From positions 377,247,633 through 377,311,632 of the forward strand of contig NC_053039.3 of assembly GCF_002575655.3 (NCBI RefSeq): 64,000 nt of DNA. The letters run 5' to 3'. The notes below the pieces were generated by a model. It saw only the letters and a list, made by a program, of their open reading frames with translations. It was not told where the DNA came from and searched no databases. Positions 35,831-47,293 of this stretch are shown here, in pieces (within the stretch, counting starts at the first letter, position 1; every line of letters begins with the position of its first letter). The translations under genes and the position numbers were made by a program. Origin of the DNA: Aegilops tauschii subsp. strangulata. Lineage: Eukaryota > Streptophyta > Magnoliopsida > Poales > Poaceae.

Positions 35831-38800
35831 ACTAGAGTCAATAATCTAGTTCACATCACTATGTGATTGTAATGAATCCAACACCCATGGGGTTTGTTCA
35901 TATCTCGCTTGTGAGAGAGGTTACTAGTCAACGGGTCCGAACCTTTCAGATCCGTGTGTGCTTTACAAATCTCTATGTCATCTTGTAGATGCAGCTACCA
36001 CGCGCTACTTGGAGCTATTCCAAATAACTGCTCTACTATACGAATCCGGTTTACTACTCAGAGTCATCCGGATAGTGTCAAAGTTTGCATCGACGCAACC
36101 CTTTACGACGAACTCTTTCACCACCTCCATAATCGAGAAAATTCCTTAGTCCACTAGTTACTAAGGATAAGTTCGACCGCTATCATGTGATCCATTCCTG
36201 GATCACTCTTGTACCCCTTTAATGACTCATGGCAAGGTACACTTCAGGTGCGGTACACAGCATAGCATACTGTAGAGCCTACGTCTAAAGCATAGGGGAC
36301 GACCTTCGTCCTTTCTCTCTCTTCTGCCGTGGTCAGGTCTTGAGTCTTACTCAATACTCACACCTTGTAACACAGCCAAGAACTCCTTCTTTGCTGATCT
36401 ATTTTGAACTCCTTCAAAATCCTGTCACGGTATGCATTCATTTGAAAGTACTATTAAGCGTTTTCGATCTATCCTTATAGATCTTGATGCTCAATGTTCA
36501 AGTAGCTTAATCAAGGTTTTGCATTGAAAAACAATTTTCAAATAACCCTGTATGTTTTCCAGAAATTCTACATCATTTCTGATCAACAATATGTCAACAA
36601 CATATACTCATCAGAAATTCTATAGTGCTCCCACTCACTTCTTTGGAAATACAAGTTTCTCATAAACTTTGTATAAACCCAAAATCTTTGATCATCTCAT
36701 CAAAGCGTACATTCCAACTCCGAGATGCTTACTCCAATGCTTAGAAGGATTGCTGGAGCTTTGCATACTTGTTAGCATCTTTCAGGATTGACAAAAACTT
36801 CTGGTTGTATCACATACAACCTTTCCTCAAGAAAATCGTCGAGGAAACAATGTTTTGACATCCTATCTGCAAGATTTCATAAATAATGCAGTAACTGCTA
36901 ATATAATTCCAACAAACTCTTAGCATCGCTACGAGTGAGAAAGGCTCATCGCAGTCAACTCCTTGAACTTGCCGGAAAACATCTTAACGACAAGTCGAGC
37001 TTTCTTAATGGTGACACTTACCATCATTGTCTGTCTTCCTTTTAAAATCCATCTACACCCAACAGCCTTACGACCATCAAGTAGTTCTTCGAAAGTCTAC
37101 ACTTTGTTTTTATACATGGATCCTCTCTCGGATTTTATGGCTTCGAGCCATTCGTCGGAATCTGGGCCCATCATCGCTTCTCCATAGCTCGTAGGTTCAT
37201 TGTTGTCTAGCAACATGACTTCCAAGACAGGATTACGTACCACTCTGAAGTAGCATGCATCCTTGTCATCCTACGAGGTTTGGTAGTGACTTGACCAAAG
37301 TTTCATGATCACTATCATAAGCTTCCACTTCAATTGGTGTAGGTGCCACAGGAACAACTTCCTGTGCCCTGCTACACACTAGTTGAAGTCATGGTTCAAT
37401 AACCTCATCAAGTCTCCACCATCCTCCCACTCAATTCTTTCGAGAGAAACTTTTCCTCGAGAAAGGACCTGTTTCTAGAAACAATCACTTTGCTTCCGGA
37501 TCTGAAATAGGAGGTATACCCAACTGTTTTGGGTATTCTATGAAGATGCATTTATCCACTTTGGGTTCGAGCTTATCAGCCTGAAACTTTTCCACATAAG
37601 CGTCGCAGCCCCAAACTTTTAAGAAACGACAGCTTAGGTGTCTCTAAACCATAGTTCATACGGTGTCGTCTCAACGGAATTGCGTGGTGCCCTATTTAAA
37701 GTGAATGCGGTTTTCTCTAATGCCTAACCCATAAACGATAGTGTAATTCGATAAGAGACATCATGGTATGCACCATATCCAATAGGGTGCAGTTATGATG
37801 TTCGGACACACCATCACACAATGGTGTTCCAGGCGGTATTAGTCGTGAAACAATTTCCACAATTTCTTAATTGTGTGCCAAACTCGTAACTCAGATATTC
37901 ATCTCTATGATCATATCACAGACGTTTTATCCTCTGGTCACGACTATCTTCAACTTCACTCTGAAATTACTTGAACCTTTCAATAATTCAGACTTGTGTT
38001 TCATCAAGTAAATATACTCAGCATCTACTCAAATCATCTGTGAAGCAAGAACATAACGATATCCACTGCATGCCTCAGCACTCATTGGACTGCATACATC
38101 AAAATGTATTACTTCCAACAAGTTGCTTTCTTGTTCCATCTTACTGAAAACGAGGCCTTTCAGTCATCTTGCCCATGTGGTATGATTTGCATGTCTCAAG
38201 TGATTCAAAATCAAGTGAGTCCAAACGATCCATCTGTATGGACTTTCTTCATGCATATATACTAATAGACATGGTTCGCATGTCTCAATCTTTTCAAAAA
38301 CGAGTGAGTCCAAAGATCCATCAACATGGAGCTTCTTCATGCGTTTTATACCAATATGACTCAAGTGGCAGTGCCACAAGTATGTGGTACTATCATTACT
38401 ATCTTATATCTTTTGGCATGAACATGTGTATCACTACGATCGAGATTCAATAAACCATTCATTTTAGGTGCAAGACCATTGAAGGTATTATTCAAATAGA
38501 CAGAGTAACCATTATTCTCCTTAATGAATAACCGTATTGCGATAAACATAATCCAATCATGTCTATGCTCAACGCAAACACCAAATAACAATTATTTAGG
38601 TTTAACACCAATCTCGATGGTAGAGGGAGCATGCGATGCTTGATCACATCAACCTTGGAAACACTTCCAACACATATCGTCATCTCACCTTTAGCTAGTC
38701 TCCGTTTATTCCGTAGCCTTTTATTTCGAGTTACCAACACTTAGCAACCGAACCGGTATCTAATACCCTGGTGCTACTAGGGGTAATAGTAAAGTACACA

Positions 38801-40915
38801 TTAATATAATGTATATCTAATATACTTCTGTCGACCTTGCCTACCTTCTCATCTACCAAGTATCTAGGGTAGTTCTGCTTCAGTGACCGTTCCCCTCATT
38901 ACAGAAGCATTTAGTCTCGGGTTTGGGTTCAACCTTGGGTTTCTTCACTAGAGCTGCAACTGATTTGCCGCTTCATGAAGTATCCCTTCTTTCCCTTGCC
39001 CTTCTTGAAACTAGTGGTTTTACTAACCATCAACAATTGATGCTCCTACTTGATTTCTACTTTCGTGGTGTCAAACATCGCGAATAGCTCAAGGATCATC
39101 ATATCTATCCCTGATTTGTTATAGTTCATCACGAAGCTCTAGTAGCTTGGTGGCAGTGACTTTGGAGAACCATCACTATCTCATCTGGAAGATTAACTCC
39201 CACTCGATTCAAGCGATTGTAGTACTCAGACAATCTGAGCACATGCTCAACGGTTGAGCTTTTCTCCCTTAGTTTGCAGGCTTAAGAAACTTGTCAGAGG
39301 TCTCATACCTCTTGACGTGGGCACGAGCCTAAAATCCCAATTTCAGCTCTTGGAACATCTCATATGTTCCGCGACGTTTCAAAATGTCTTCGGTGCCTCA
39401 ATTCTAAACCGTTCAACATTACGCACTGAACTATCACGTAGTCATCAAAACGTGTATGTCAGATGTTCGCAACATCCACAAACGACGCTCGAGGTTCAGC
39501 ACACCGAGCGGTGCATTAAGGACATAAGCCTCTGTGCAGCAATGAGGACAATCCTCTGTTTACGGACCTAGTCCGCATAATTGCTACTATCAACTTTCAA
39601 CTAAATTTTCTCTAGGAACATATCTTAAACAGTAGAACTAAAGCGTAAGCTACGACATAATTTGCAAAGACCTTTTGACTATGTTCATGATAATTAAGTT
39701 CATCTAATTATTTAATGAACTCCCACTCAGATAGACATCCCTCTAGTCATCTAAGTGATACATGATCCGAGTCAACTAGGCCGTGTCCGATCATCACATG
39801 AGACGGACTAGTCATCATCGATGAACATCTCCATGTTGATCGTATCTACTATACGACTCATGTTCGACCTTTCGGTCTCTTGTGTTCCGAGGCCATGTCT
39901 GTACATGCTAGGCTCGTCAAGTCAACCTAAGTGTTTCGCATGTGTAAATCTGGCTTACACCCGTTGTATGCGAACGTTAGAATCTATCACACCCGATCAT
40001 CACGTGGTGCTTCGAAACAACGAACCTTCGCAACGGTGCACAGTTAGGGGGGACACATCTCTTGAAATTTTAGTGAGGGATCATCTTATTTATGCTACCG
40101 TCGTTCTAAGCAAATAAGATGTAAACATGACAAACATCACATGCAAATCATAAAGTGACATGATATGGCCAATATCATCTTGCGCCTTTTGATCTCCATC
40201 TTCGAGGCGCGGCATGATCACCCTCGTCACCGGCATGACACCATGATCTCCATCATCATTGTCTCCATCATCGTGTCTTCATGAAGTTGTCTCACCAACT
40301 ATTACTTCTACTACTATGGCTAACGGTTAGCAATAAAGTAAAGTAATTACATGGCGTTTTCATTGACACGCAGGTCATACAATAAATTAAGACAACTCCT
40401 ATGGCTCCTGCCGGTTGTCATACTCATCGACATGCAAGTCGTGATTCCTATTACAAGAACATGATCAATCTCATACATCACATATATCATTCATCACATC
40501 CTTTTGGCCATATCACATCACATAGCATACCCTGCAAAAACAAGTTAGACGTCCTCTAATTGTTGTTGCATGTTTTACGTGGCTGCTATGGGTTTCTAGC
40601 AAGAACGTTTCTTACCTACGCAAAAGCCACAACGGTGATATGCCAATTTCTATTTACCCTTCATAAGGACCCTCTTCATCGAATCCGATCCGACTAAAGT
40701 GGGAGAGACAGACACCTGCTAGCCACCTTATGCATCAAGTGCATGTCAGTCGGTGGAACCTGTCTCACGTAAGAGTACGTGTAAGGTCGGTCCGGGCAGC
40801 TTCATCCCACAATGCCGCCGAATCAAGATAAGACTAGTAACGACAAGCAAATTGAACAAATCATCGCCCACAACTACTTTGTGTTCTACTCGTGCATGGA
40901 ATCTATGCATAGACC

Positions 40916-40931
40916 TAGCTCATCATGCCAC
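40916..40931 (-). other. Degenerate primer-binding site
   Basis: Next to the partial LTR the minus strand reads GTGGCATGATGAGCTA, which can be aligned with TGGTATCAGAGC only with mismatches. The site is expected here by position. Confidence 0.45.
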
Positions 40932-41072
40932 TGTTGGGTACCATAGCAATAATTCAAAATTTTCCTACGTGTCACCAAGATCAATCTAGGAGATGCTAGC
41001 AACGAGAGAGAGGGAGTGCATCTTCATACCCTTGAAGATCGCTAAGCGGAAGCGTTACAAGAACGCGGTTGA
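40932..41072 (-). repeat. Partial 5' LTR of the Angela-like element
   Basis: The outer 140 bp of the LTR (TGTTGGGTACCATAGC...GCGGTTGA) end at GTTGA (41068-41072), where the sequence switches to the Tat flank. GTTGA also occurs at 33672-33676 in the flank and at 34206-34210 in the LTR, so the join has 5 bp of microhomology. Confidence 0.9.
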
Positions 41073-41465
41073 ACGCGCGTCGTGGAGGATCGTGCGTGAC
41101 GTGGGGGGCATGCGTGGGGCGGTTCTCGCACGCATGCGTCACATCGCGGTAAAGAGGCGGCCCGCGCCTTCCCCATAAAAAGAGGAAGGTGTGGAGGCGC
41201 GGTTCATTTACTGGATGGACTTGGGTCGCAGTCTTCAAGGTGCCCATGCCCCCAGATCACGGGGCGGGGAACGGTCGCCTCACCCGTCTTTTCGACCCTG
41301 CTCGCTCGCCACGCGTCCTTCATGCAAGTGGCGGGCGTTGGAGGTGGGAAACCGGGCCGTCGCTGATTGGGGCAGCGGGTCGGTCCTGATTCCCTGCGCC
41401 TCCGACGGCTGGATTGGCTGAGTGGGGCGGCCGAGCCTCGACCCCGCCCCTTTATAAGGAGGGGG
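41068..41465. repeat. Duplicated copy of the left flank (33672-34069)
   Basis: 398 bp identical to 33672-34069 except two substitutions seen by eye (GTGCGTGACG for GTGCATGACG; GGCCCGCG for GGCTCGCG). It ends in the same AGGAGGGGG that precedes the first LTR, followed again by an LTR start. The offset is exactly 7,396 bp. Confidence 0.95.
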
Positions 41466-43213
41466 TGTTGGGTAACGTAGCAATAATTCAAAATTTTCCT
41501 ACGTGTCACCAAGATCAATCTAGGAGATGCTAGCAACGAGAGAGAGGGAGTGCATCTTCATACCCTTGAAGATCGCTAAGCGGAAGTGTTACAAGAACGC
41601 GGTTGATGGAGTCGTACTCGCAGCGATTCAAATCGCGGAAGATCTGATCTAGCGCCGAACGGACGGCGCCTCCGCGTTCAACACACGTACAGCCCGGGGA
41701 CGTCTCCTCCTTCTTGATCCAGTAAGGGGAGAGGAGAAGTTGAGGGAGAACTCCAGCAGCACGACGGCGTGGTGGCAATGGAGCTCGTGGTTCTCCGGCA
41801 GAGCTTCGCTAAGCACTACGGAGGAGGAGGAGGTGTATGAGAAGGGAGGGCTGCGCCAGGGAAGAGGTGCGGCTGCCCTCCAACCCCTCCACTATATATA
41901 GGGGCAAGGGGAGAGGGGGAGGCGCCCTAGGGTTTCCCCTAGGGGGCGGCGGCCAAGCAGATTGGATCTCCCTAGGGAAAATCCTAGGGAGACTTGCCCC
42001 CCAAGCCAAGAAGGTGGAGGCTTGCCTCCCAAGCCAGGTGGAGGCGCCCCACCTCCCCAAGTAACATGGGAAACGGTGTGGGGGCGCACCACCCCTTAGT
42101 GGGCTGGTTTGCCCCTTCCCCTTTGGCCCATGAGGCCCTCCGACACTTGCCGGGGCTCCCGAAACACCTTTCGGTCATGCTGGCCATAGCCTGGTACCCC
42201 CGGAACACTTCCGGACTCCAATACCCTTCGTCCAATATATCGATCTTCACCGCCGGACCATTCCGGAACTCCTCGTGATGTCCGGGATCTCATCCGGGAC
42301 ACCGAACAACCTTCGGTAACCACATACTATTTCTCACAACAACTCTAGCGTCACCGAACCTCAAGTGTGTAGACCCTACGGGTTCGGGAACCATGCAGAC
42401 ATGACCGAGACACCTCTCCGGCCAATAACCAATAGCGGGATCTGGATACCCATATTGGCTCCCACATGTTCTACGATGATCTCATCGGATGAACCACGAT
42501 GTCGGGGATTCAATCAATCCCGTATACAATTCCCTTTGTCTATCGGCATGTTGCTTGCCCGAGATTCGATCGTCGGTATCCCAATACCTCATTCAATCTT
42601 GTTACCGGCAAGTCTCTTTACTCGTTCCGTAACGCATGATCCCGTGGCTAACTCCTTAGTCACATTGAGCTCATTATGATGATGCATTACCGAGTGGGCC
42701 CAGAGATACCTCTCCGTCATACGGAGTGACAAATCCCAGTCTCGATTCGTGCCAACCCAACAGACACTTTCGGAGATACCTGTAGTGCACCTTTATAGCC
42801 ACCCAGTTACGTTGTGACGTTTGGTACACCCAAAGCATTCCTACGGTATCCGGGAGTTGCACAATCTCATGGTCTAAGGAAACGATACTTGACATTAGAA
42901 AAGCTCTTAGCAAACGAACTACACGATCTTGTGCTATGCTTAGGATTGGGTCTTGTCCATCACATCATTCTCCTAATGATGTGATCCCGTTATCAATGAC
43001 ATCCAATGTCCATGGTGAGGAAACCATAACCATCTATTGATCAACGAGCTAGTCAACTAGAGGCTTACTAGGGACATGTTGTGGTCTATGTATTCACACA
43101 TGTATTACGGTTTCTAGTTAATACAATTATAGCATGAACAATAGACAATTATCATGAACAAGGAAATACAATAATAACAATTTTATTATTGCCTCTAGGG
43201 CATATTTCCAACA
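41466..43213 (-). repeat. Second complete Angela-like LTR (1,748 bp)
   Basis: Full-length LTR flanked by GGGGG on both sides (41461-41465 and 43214-43218), so on its own it looks like a solo LTR at the same target site. TATA box CTATATATAG is at 41892-41901. Confidence 0.95.
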
Positions 43214-43286
43214 GGGGGAGGGGGCGTCGTCCCACATTCCTTCAGCATCCATCCTCCTCCACCTCCGCTTCTTTCTTCCACCTGCC

Positions 43287-43931
43287 ATGGCGAGAGGAGG
43301 CGTTGGGCCTTCGACGGTGGCGGCGAGGGTTGCTGCTCGTCAGCGTGTCCCTCCTTCCCATGGACCCGTGGCGGCGAAGCCAGCCATGAGAGGAAGGGGG
43401 ATGGGGCGTGGCCGAGGTCGCTGCGGCGGTCGGGGGAGAGGGGGACGAGGTGGCGTGGCGGCCGTGCCTCCGCCAGCGGTGCCTCCCGCGATGGAGGGTC
43501 ACGTCGGGGACCAGCCCCGCGAGTTCTTCATCAGGCTGCGCTAGCCACCGCGTCGTCTCCGTCTCCCCACCCCCTTCGCTGAGGAGATGGAGCTCGATCC
43601 GCCCCAGACCCTCAGATTGCACATGAGGGGCTACGAGACCGGCGGTACGCGGGTCGACGTCGACTTCCCCGCTCCGCATGTTATGTATCTCCGTCGTGGA
43701 TGGAAGACATTTGCTCGCATCCATAGCCTGACGGTGGGGCTTGTCCTCTACTTCAAGTTAATGGAGGGCGGCCTTCTCTCCGTCAAGGTCTTCGGAGATC
43801 TTGGAACTCGCCTGAAGTGCTGTGTGGAGAGCTCCTCCGACGATGAAGATTCCTCCTCGAGCAGGAGTGACGAGGAGGACAGCGACAGCGACGACGAGGG
43901 AGTTGGGCGGCAGGATGCCGACCCCGACTGA
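43287..43931 (+). pseudogene. B3-type DNA-binding ORF, antisense within the Tat element
   Basis: One plus-strand frame runs from ATG 43287 to TGA 43929-43931 (214 codons), broken only by TAG at 43542-43544. Residues 1-60 are Arg/Gly-rich (MRGRGMGRGRGRCGGRGRG). Residues about 78-180 follow the plant B3 fold in order: EFFIRLR, a stop, then RRLRLPTPFAEEM, TLRLHMRGYETGGTRVDV, YLRRGWKTFARIHSLTVG and LYFKL...LLSVKVF. The tail is acidic and Ser-rich (SSSDDEDSSSSRSDEEDSDS). B3 domains bind DNA in plant regulators such as REM, ARF and VP1. Antisense ORFs between integrase and 3' LTR are known in Tat-lineage elements. An own TATA box (34055), about 75 bp of leader and an AATGAAAAA signal near 44376 suggest a separate transcription unit, opposite to the retrotransposon. 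The copia insertion now splits promoter from ORF. Confidence 0.7.
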
Positions 43932-45092
43932 TCGCGTCGCCCCTCCCTCGGCCTCGCGCCCTGCCGAGGGCCTTCCTCGTCAAGCTCTCCATCGGCGCGT
44001 TCCCCATCGCCTCCTTGGGCGGCTGGCGTAGGAGGGCCGGAGAAGGCGAAGAAGGCGGGTGGCGGCCGTCAACTCGGAGTACGCAGGCACCGACGCATTC
44101 GTCGCGTATTGTCGGGCCGTTGCCTCATCTTCCAGCCCCTCCGCTGGCACCAGGACGCTCTCTTGGCACCTTCTGCTTCTCGCACCTCGCCTAGGCGCTC
44201 CTTTCGCCCTCCTGCTGTCTTTCACCTCCTGAGGAGAGGGACAAGAAAGGGATTACGGGCACCTTATCTCTTTTTAGTTTGTAAGCCTGCGGGCACTTGT
44301 TGATTTTTAGACTTGTAATCCCCTTGCTCATGTTTTTTATTCCGTACGAACTGTACCTGTATGGGACGTTTTTAATGAAAAAGGGTGTTTGTCGGGTTTT
44401 TTGTGCGTGAGCGAGGCCCATGCCAAGGACGAATCCTTGTTACTTCTAAGGCAAACATTGTCGCCCGCAACAGGCCTTGCCGTCCCCCCGCTTTGGTCGA
44501 CCATTCTCATGCTCTTGGCGGAGGCAGGGGCGAAGCAGGGTTAGGCCCCTCGTTCATTTCTCTTGCCACCGCGACTATGACCAAGTTCCGACCCAGGGGA
44601 TAGATCTTGGGTACGGGAAAAGGGGAGCACGGTGGTTTTAAGAATATAAACGAGGTTTCATATGTCCCAGTTCTATACGGAAGTGCATAACAGGGGATAA
44701 AGACTTATGAATCCGCAGCCCCCGGCAACCTTGGCTTGCCGTGGTTGGATCCTTGTGTCTTCAGCCCCCGGCGATCCTGACTCGCCGAGGCCAGAGCGCC
44801 GGTCCATCCTCTTTCTCCCAAGCGGCTCAGGAGATATGTCCATGTGCCCTGCGAACCATAGAGGATAGAAAGACGCACACTCGACCTCCAGGCTAGGGGT
44901 TAGTTGCCGCGAAGCACTATCAACCCTAACCGAGGAAGAGACTTAACCTAGCATGCATGCTATAACTTAGGGCGCCAGCGCTTCATTTATTTATGCTCAG
45001 GGTCTGCGCCTGGCTTTGTAAAGAGGGTTACATGCCTTGTCGGCAAAGCTTGTACAAAAGGTGGCTTGCCGGGGGGCCCGGCAAGCCGCCCC
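43932..45092. other. Tat element 3' interior, noncoding, with plus-strand poly(A) signal
   Basis: No convincing ORF on either strand. On the plus strand it is the 3' region of the B3 ORF: a T-rich stretch (44270-44340) is followed by AATGAAAAA (44376-44384), typical of plant polyadenylation. A palindrome with CTTGCCGGG/CCCGGCAAG lies at 45063-45087, matching those in the LTR. Confidence 0.6.
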
Positions 45093-45655
45093 TTATGGGT
45101 AAAACTTGCGAAGATGCTCGATGTTCCAGGAGTTGCTCACTGGGATAGCACCTTCGGTCTCCAAGCGGACTGCGCCGGGCCTGGTGACTCGTATTACCCG
45201 ATAAGGGCCTTCCCACTTCGGCGTCAACTTGTTGGTATTCTTGGCCGACTGAACGCGCCGAAGAACAAGGTCGCCTTCCTCAAAGCTTCGGGCATGAACC
45301 TTGCGGATATGGTAGCGGCGCAAGGCTTGCTGGTAGCGTGCTGCTCTCACAGCCGCCCAAAGACGATCTTTCTCAAGGAGCGTTGCGTCATCTTGCCGCA
45401 ATTGCTCTTGCTCAAGCTCGTCGTAAGCGAGCACTCGAGGTGACCCGTATGTGAGTTCTGTGGGGAGAACTGCTTCTGCCCCGTATACCAGGGCAAAGGG
45501 TGTTTGGCCGGTGGCTCGATTTAGTGTCGTCCTGATCGACCAAAGAACCGCCGGCAACTCATCGATCCAGCGCCTTTCGCTCTTGTGCAGCTTGTCAAAA
45601 GTCTTTGTCCTCAGGCCTCGCAACACTTCAGCATTTGCCCTCTCTGCTTGGCCGT
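45093..45655 (-). pseudogene. Tat-clade integrase, C-terminal part
   Basis: The minus-strand frame opens at the sequence junction with NGQAERANAEVL and runs to TAA at 45093. It includes WSIRTTLNRATGQTPFALVY, LTPKWEGPYRVIRVTRPGA (GPY/F module) and WNIEHLRKFYP, the usual C terminus of Tat/Retand polyproteins. Only the last of the three catalytic acidic residues (E of NGQAER) survives; everything upstream, including RT and protease, has been removed at 45655. Confidence 0.9.
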
Positions 45656-45785
45656 TGATACATCTCCGCCGTATCTACTTTTCCAAACACTTTTGCCCTT
45701 GTTTTGGACTCTAACTTGCATGATTTGAATGGAACTAACCCGGACTGACGCTGTTTTCAGCAGAATTGCCATGGTGTTATTTATG
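45656..45785 (+). mobile_element. 5' end of a TGATACRTCTCC-type gypsy LTR (130 bp)
   Basis: It starts TGATACATCTCCGCCGTATC and continues with CTTTTGCCCTTGTTTTGGAC..., then stops at GTTATTTATG and joins array copy 8 (GAACACGCGCATAC). It sits exactly at the truncation of the Tat element and of the array unit, so it probably marks the repair of a large deletion. Confidence 0.8.
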
Positions 45786-47197
45786 GAACACGCGCATACA
45801 CCCCGACCCCGTTGTGACTTTACTCTTTACCATTTACCAGTAGCCTTGCACGTGCACACATGTCTCCAAAAGACACATCTTATTATTCAATTGAATGGCA
45901 CTTTTTTAGTTTTTTACATACACAATAGAGAGTATACGGTATAGACATATAGTGTGTCACTTACACTTAGTTTGGTTAATCTGCGACCACGGGCACCCCT
46001 GGCATGAACAACAAGGGAAACGCCACACTGCAACAATGAACTCATGGCTGGCCATTACACCTCATAACCATGTCTTGTTTAGGCTTCAGTATTGTTATGC
46101 TTTGAAGTCAAAAATTATAATTCATTTATTAAACTTTACTAGTAGCCTTGCACGTGCACACACGTCTCCACAAGACACATCTTATTATTCAAATGGCACT
46201 TTTTTGGTTTTGAATTGCACGTGCACTTTTTTAGTTTAGACATATAGTGTGTCCCTTACACTTAGTTTGGTTAATCCGCAACCACGGGCACCGCTGACAT
46301 GGAAAACAAGGGGAACTCCACATTGCAGCCGCGAACTCATGGTAGGCCATTACACCTCCATAACCACGTCATGTTTATACTTCAGTATTGTTATGCTTTG
46401 AAGTAAAAAATTGCAATTCATTAGCTAAACTTTACAGACGCTGGTAGATGGGATCACCAGTTATTTTTTCAGCGGAGAGGATCATGGGAGTAACTTGATT
46501 TTTTAATGGAAAGCAATGTTTAATGCCAAGGGAATAATACATTACAAGAAATATCAAGATGATGTCATGCATAGGTCAAAAATTTCTCATGCAACACACC
46601 AGAACACAAAGCTTTAGTACCATGAGTTGCGAAATCATGAGCTATCACATTCCTTGATTTAAAAAAAATCTGACCACATTGCCTTATACTGTGTCATATT
46701 AAGTCCTGAGAAGAGTAGCTCAATAAATAAGCTTGTCCAGAAGCAAGGAAATCAGTTCCATAGTCACTTCAATGTTAAATTCCAAGACAACATTGTGCAC
46801 GACATGAAGTATGTTGGCCATGGAGAAGCATGGTCAAGTTCGGAGCCGCCTACATGATTCTTTTTCCTTTTCAAAAACATGCCTGAATGACTATGAAGAG
46901 ACAATGATTGAGCCGTTGTAGTATCGTCGATCTCAACATCTACATTCAATTTGGTCCAGCCCAGACAAGAATATGCATAAGTCGACATGGCAATCAATGT
47001 GAAGATGAAAAAAATATTTGTAATCTGCATGAGTTAAAGAGATGATTGAACAGAAAATAAGCAAAGTTAATAGTCCAGGCCAAACTTGTGGTGACTGGGG
47101 AAAATATGACAAAATTCAATACAAAACTCAGAAATCGGCGCTAATCATCATGAAAAAATGTACGAACAATAATATCACTAACAAATTGAAATCAAAC
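45786..47197. repeat. Composite tandem unit, copy 8 (fragment)
   Basis: It starts in the intron-like part at ACACGCGCATACACC, followed by B1 (45837), B2 (46138-46430, rearranged near 46200) and an RNase H-like fragment. The match to copy 5 ends at GAAATCAAAC (47197), just before the LTR piece would start. Together with copy 7 it brackets the Tat and Angela insertions. Confidence 0.85.
46590..47030 (-). pseudogene. RNase H-like domain fragment (copy 8)
   Basis: Third copy of the fragment. The minus-strand open stretch 46764-47030 reads ...AYSCLGWTKLNVDVEIDD... and is otherwise like 15353-15595, with scattered replacements. Confidence 0.4.
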
Positions 47198-47293
47198 AAA
47201 ATACATATTTGCTAATAAGGTTTTTCTAAATGTCAGGAGAGAATAGCTGGTGTACTTTTATCTTCAAAAGAATCATTTTCATAACCTAGCATC

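Larger units (their letters stand above)
35818..40931 (-). pseudogene. Eroded copia gag-pol interior
   Basis: 5.1 kb with no long ORF (longest about 105 codons), although an intact family member would encode well over a thousand residues. Recognisable minus-strand remnants keep the copia order: protease-proximal text with LPSRLVLNLNNCYLV (38492-38740), then the GAG-pre-integrase domain WHCHLSHIGIKRMKKLHVDG with CEPCL (38164-38379). To the left of these the sequence fits integrase, RT and RNase H remnants by position only. The first 1.7 kb from the right would be gag. No ORF could be expressed as a polyprotein, so the element must have moved in trans or decayed while its LTRs stayed alike. Confidence 0.85.
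34070..43213 (-). mobile_element. Rearranged Angela/BARE-like Ty1/copia element with three LTR segments
   Basis: On the minus strand the LTRs start TGTTGGAAATATGCCCTAGA and end CGTTACCCAACA. The order along the plus strand is LTR (34070-35817), eroded interior (35818-40931), first 140 bp of an LTR (40932-41072), a copy of the left flank (41068-41465), and a further complete LTR (41466-43213). The target duplication GGGGG is at 34065-34069 and 43214-43218. It is inserted in the Tat element. The layout is not that of a simple insertion and implies a later duplication (see findings). Confidence 0.93.
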
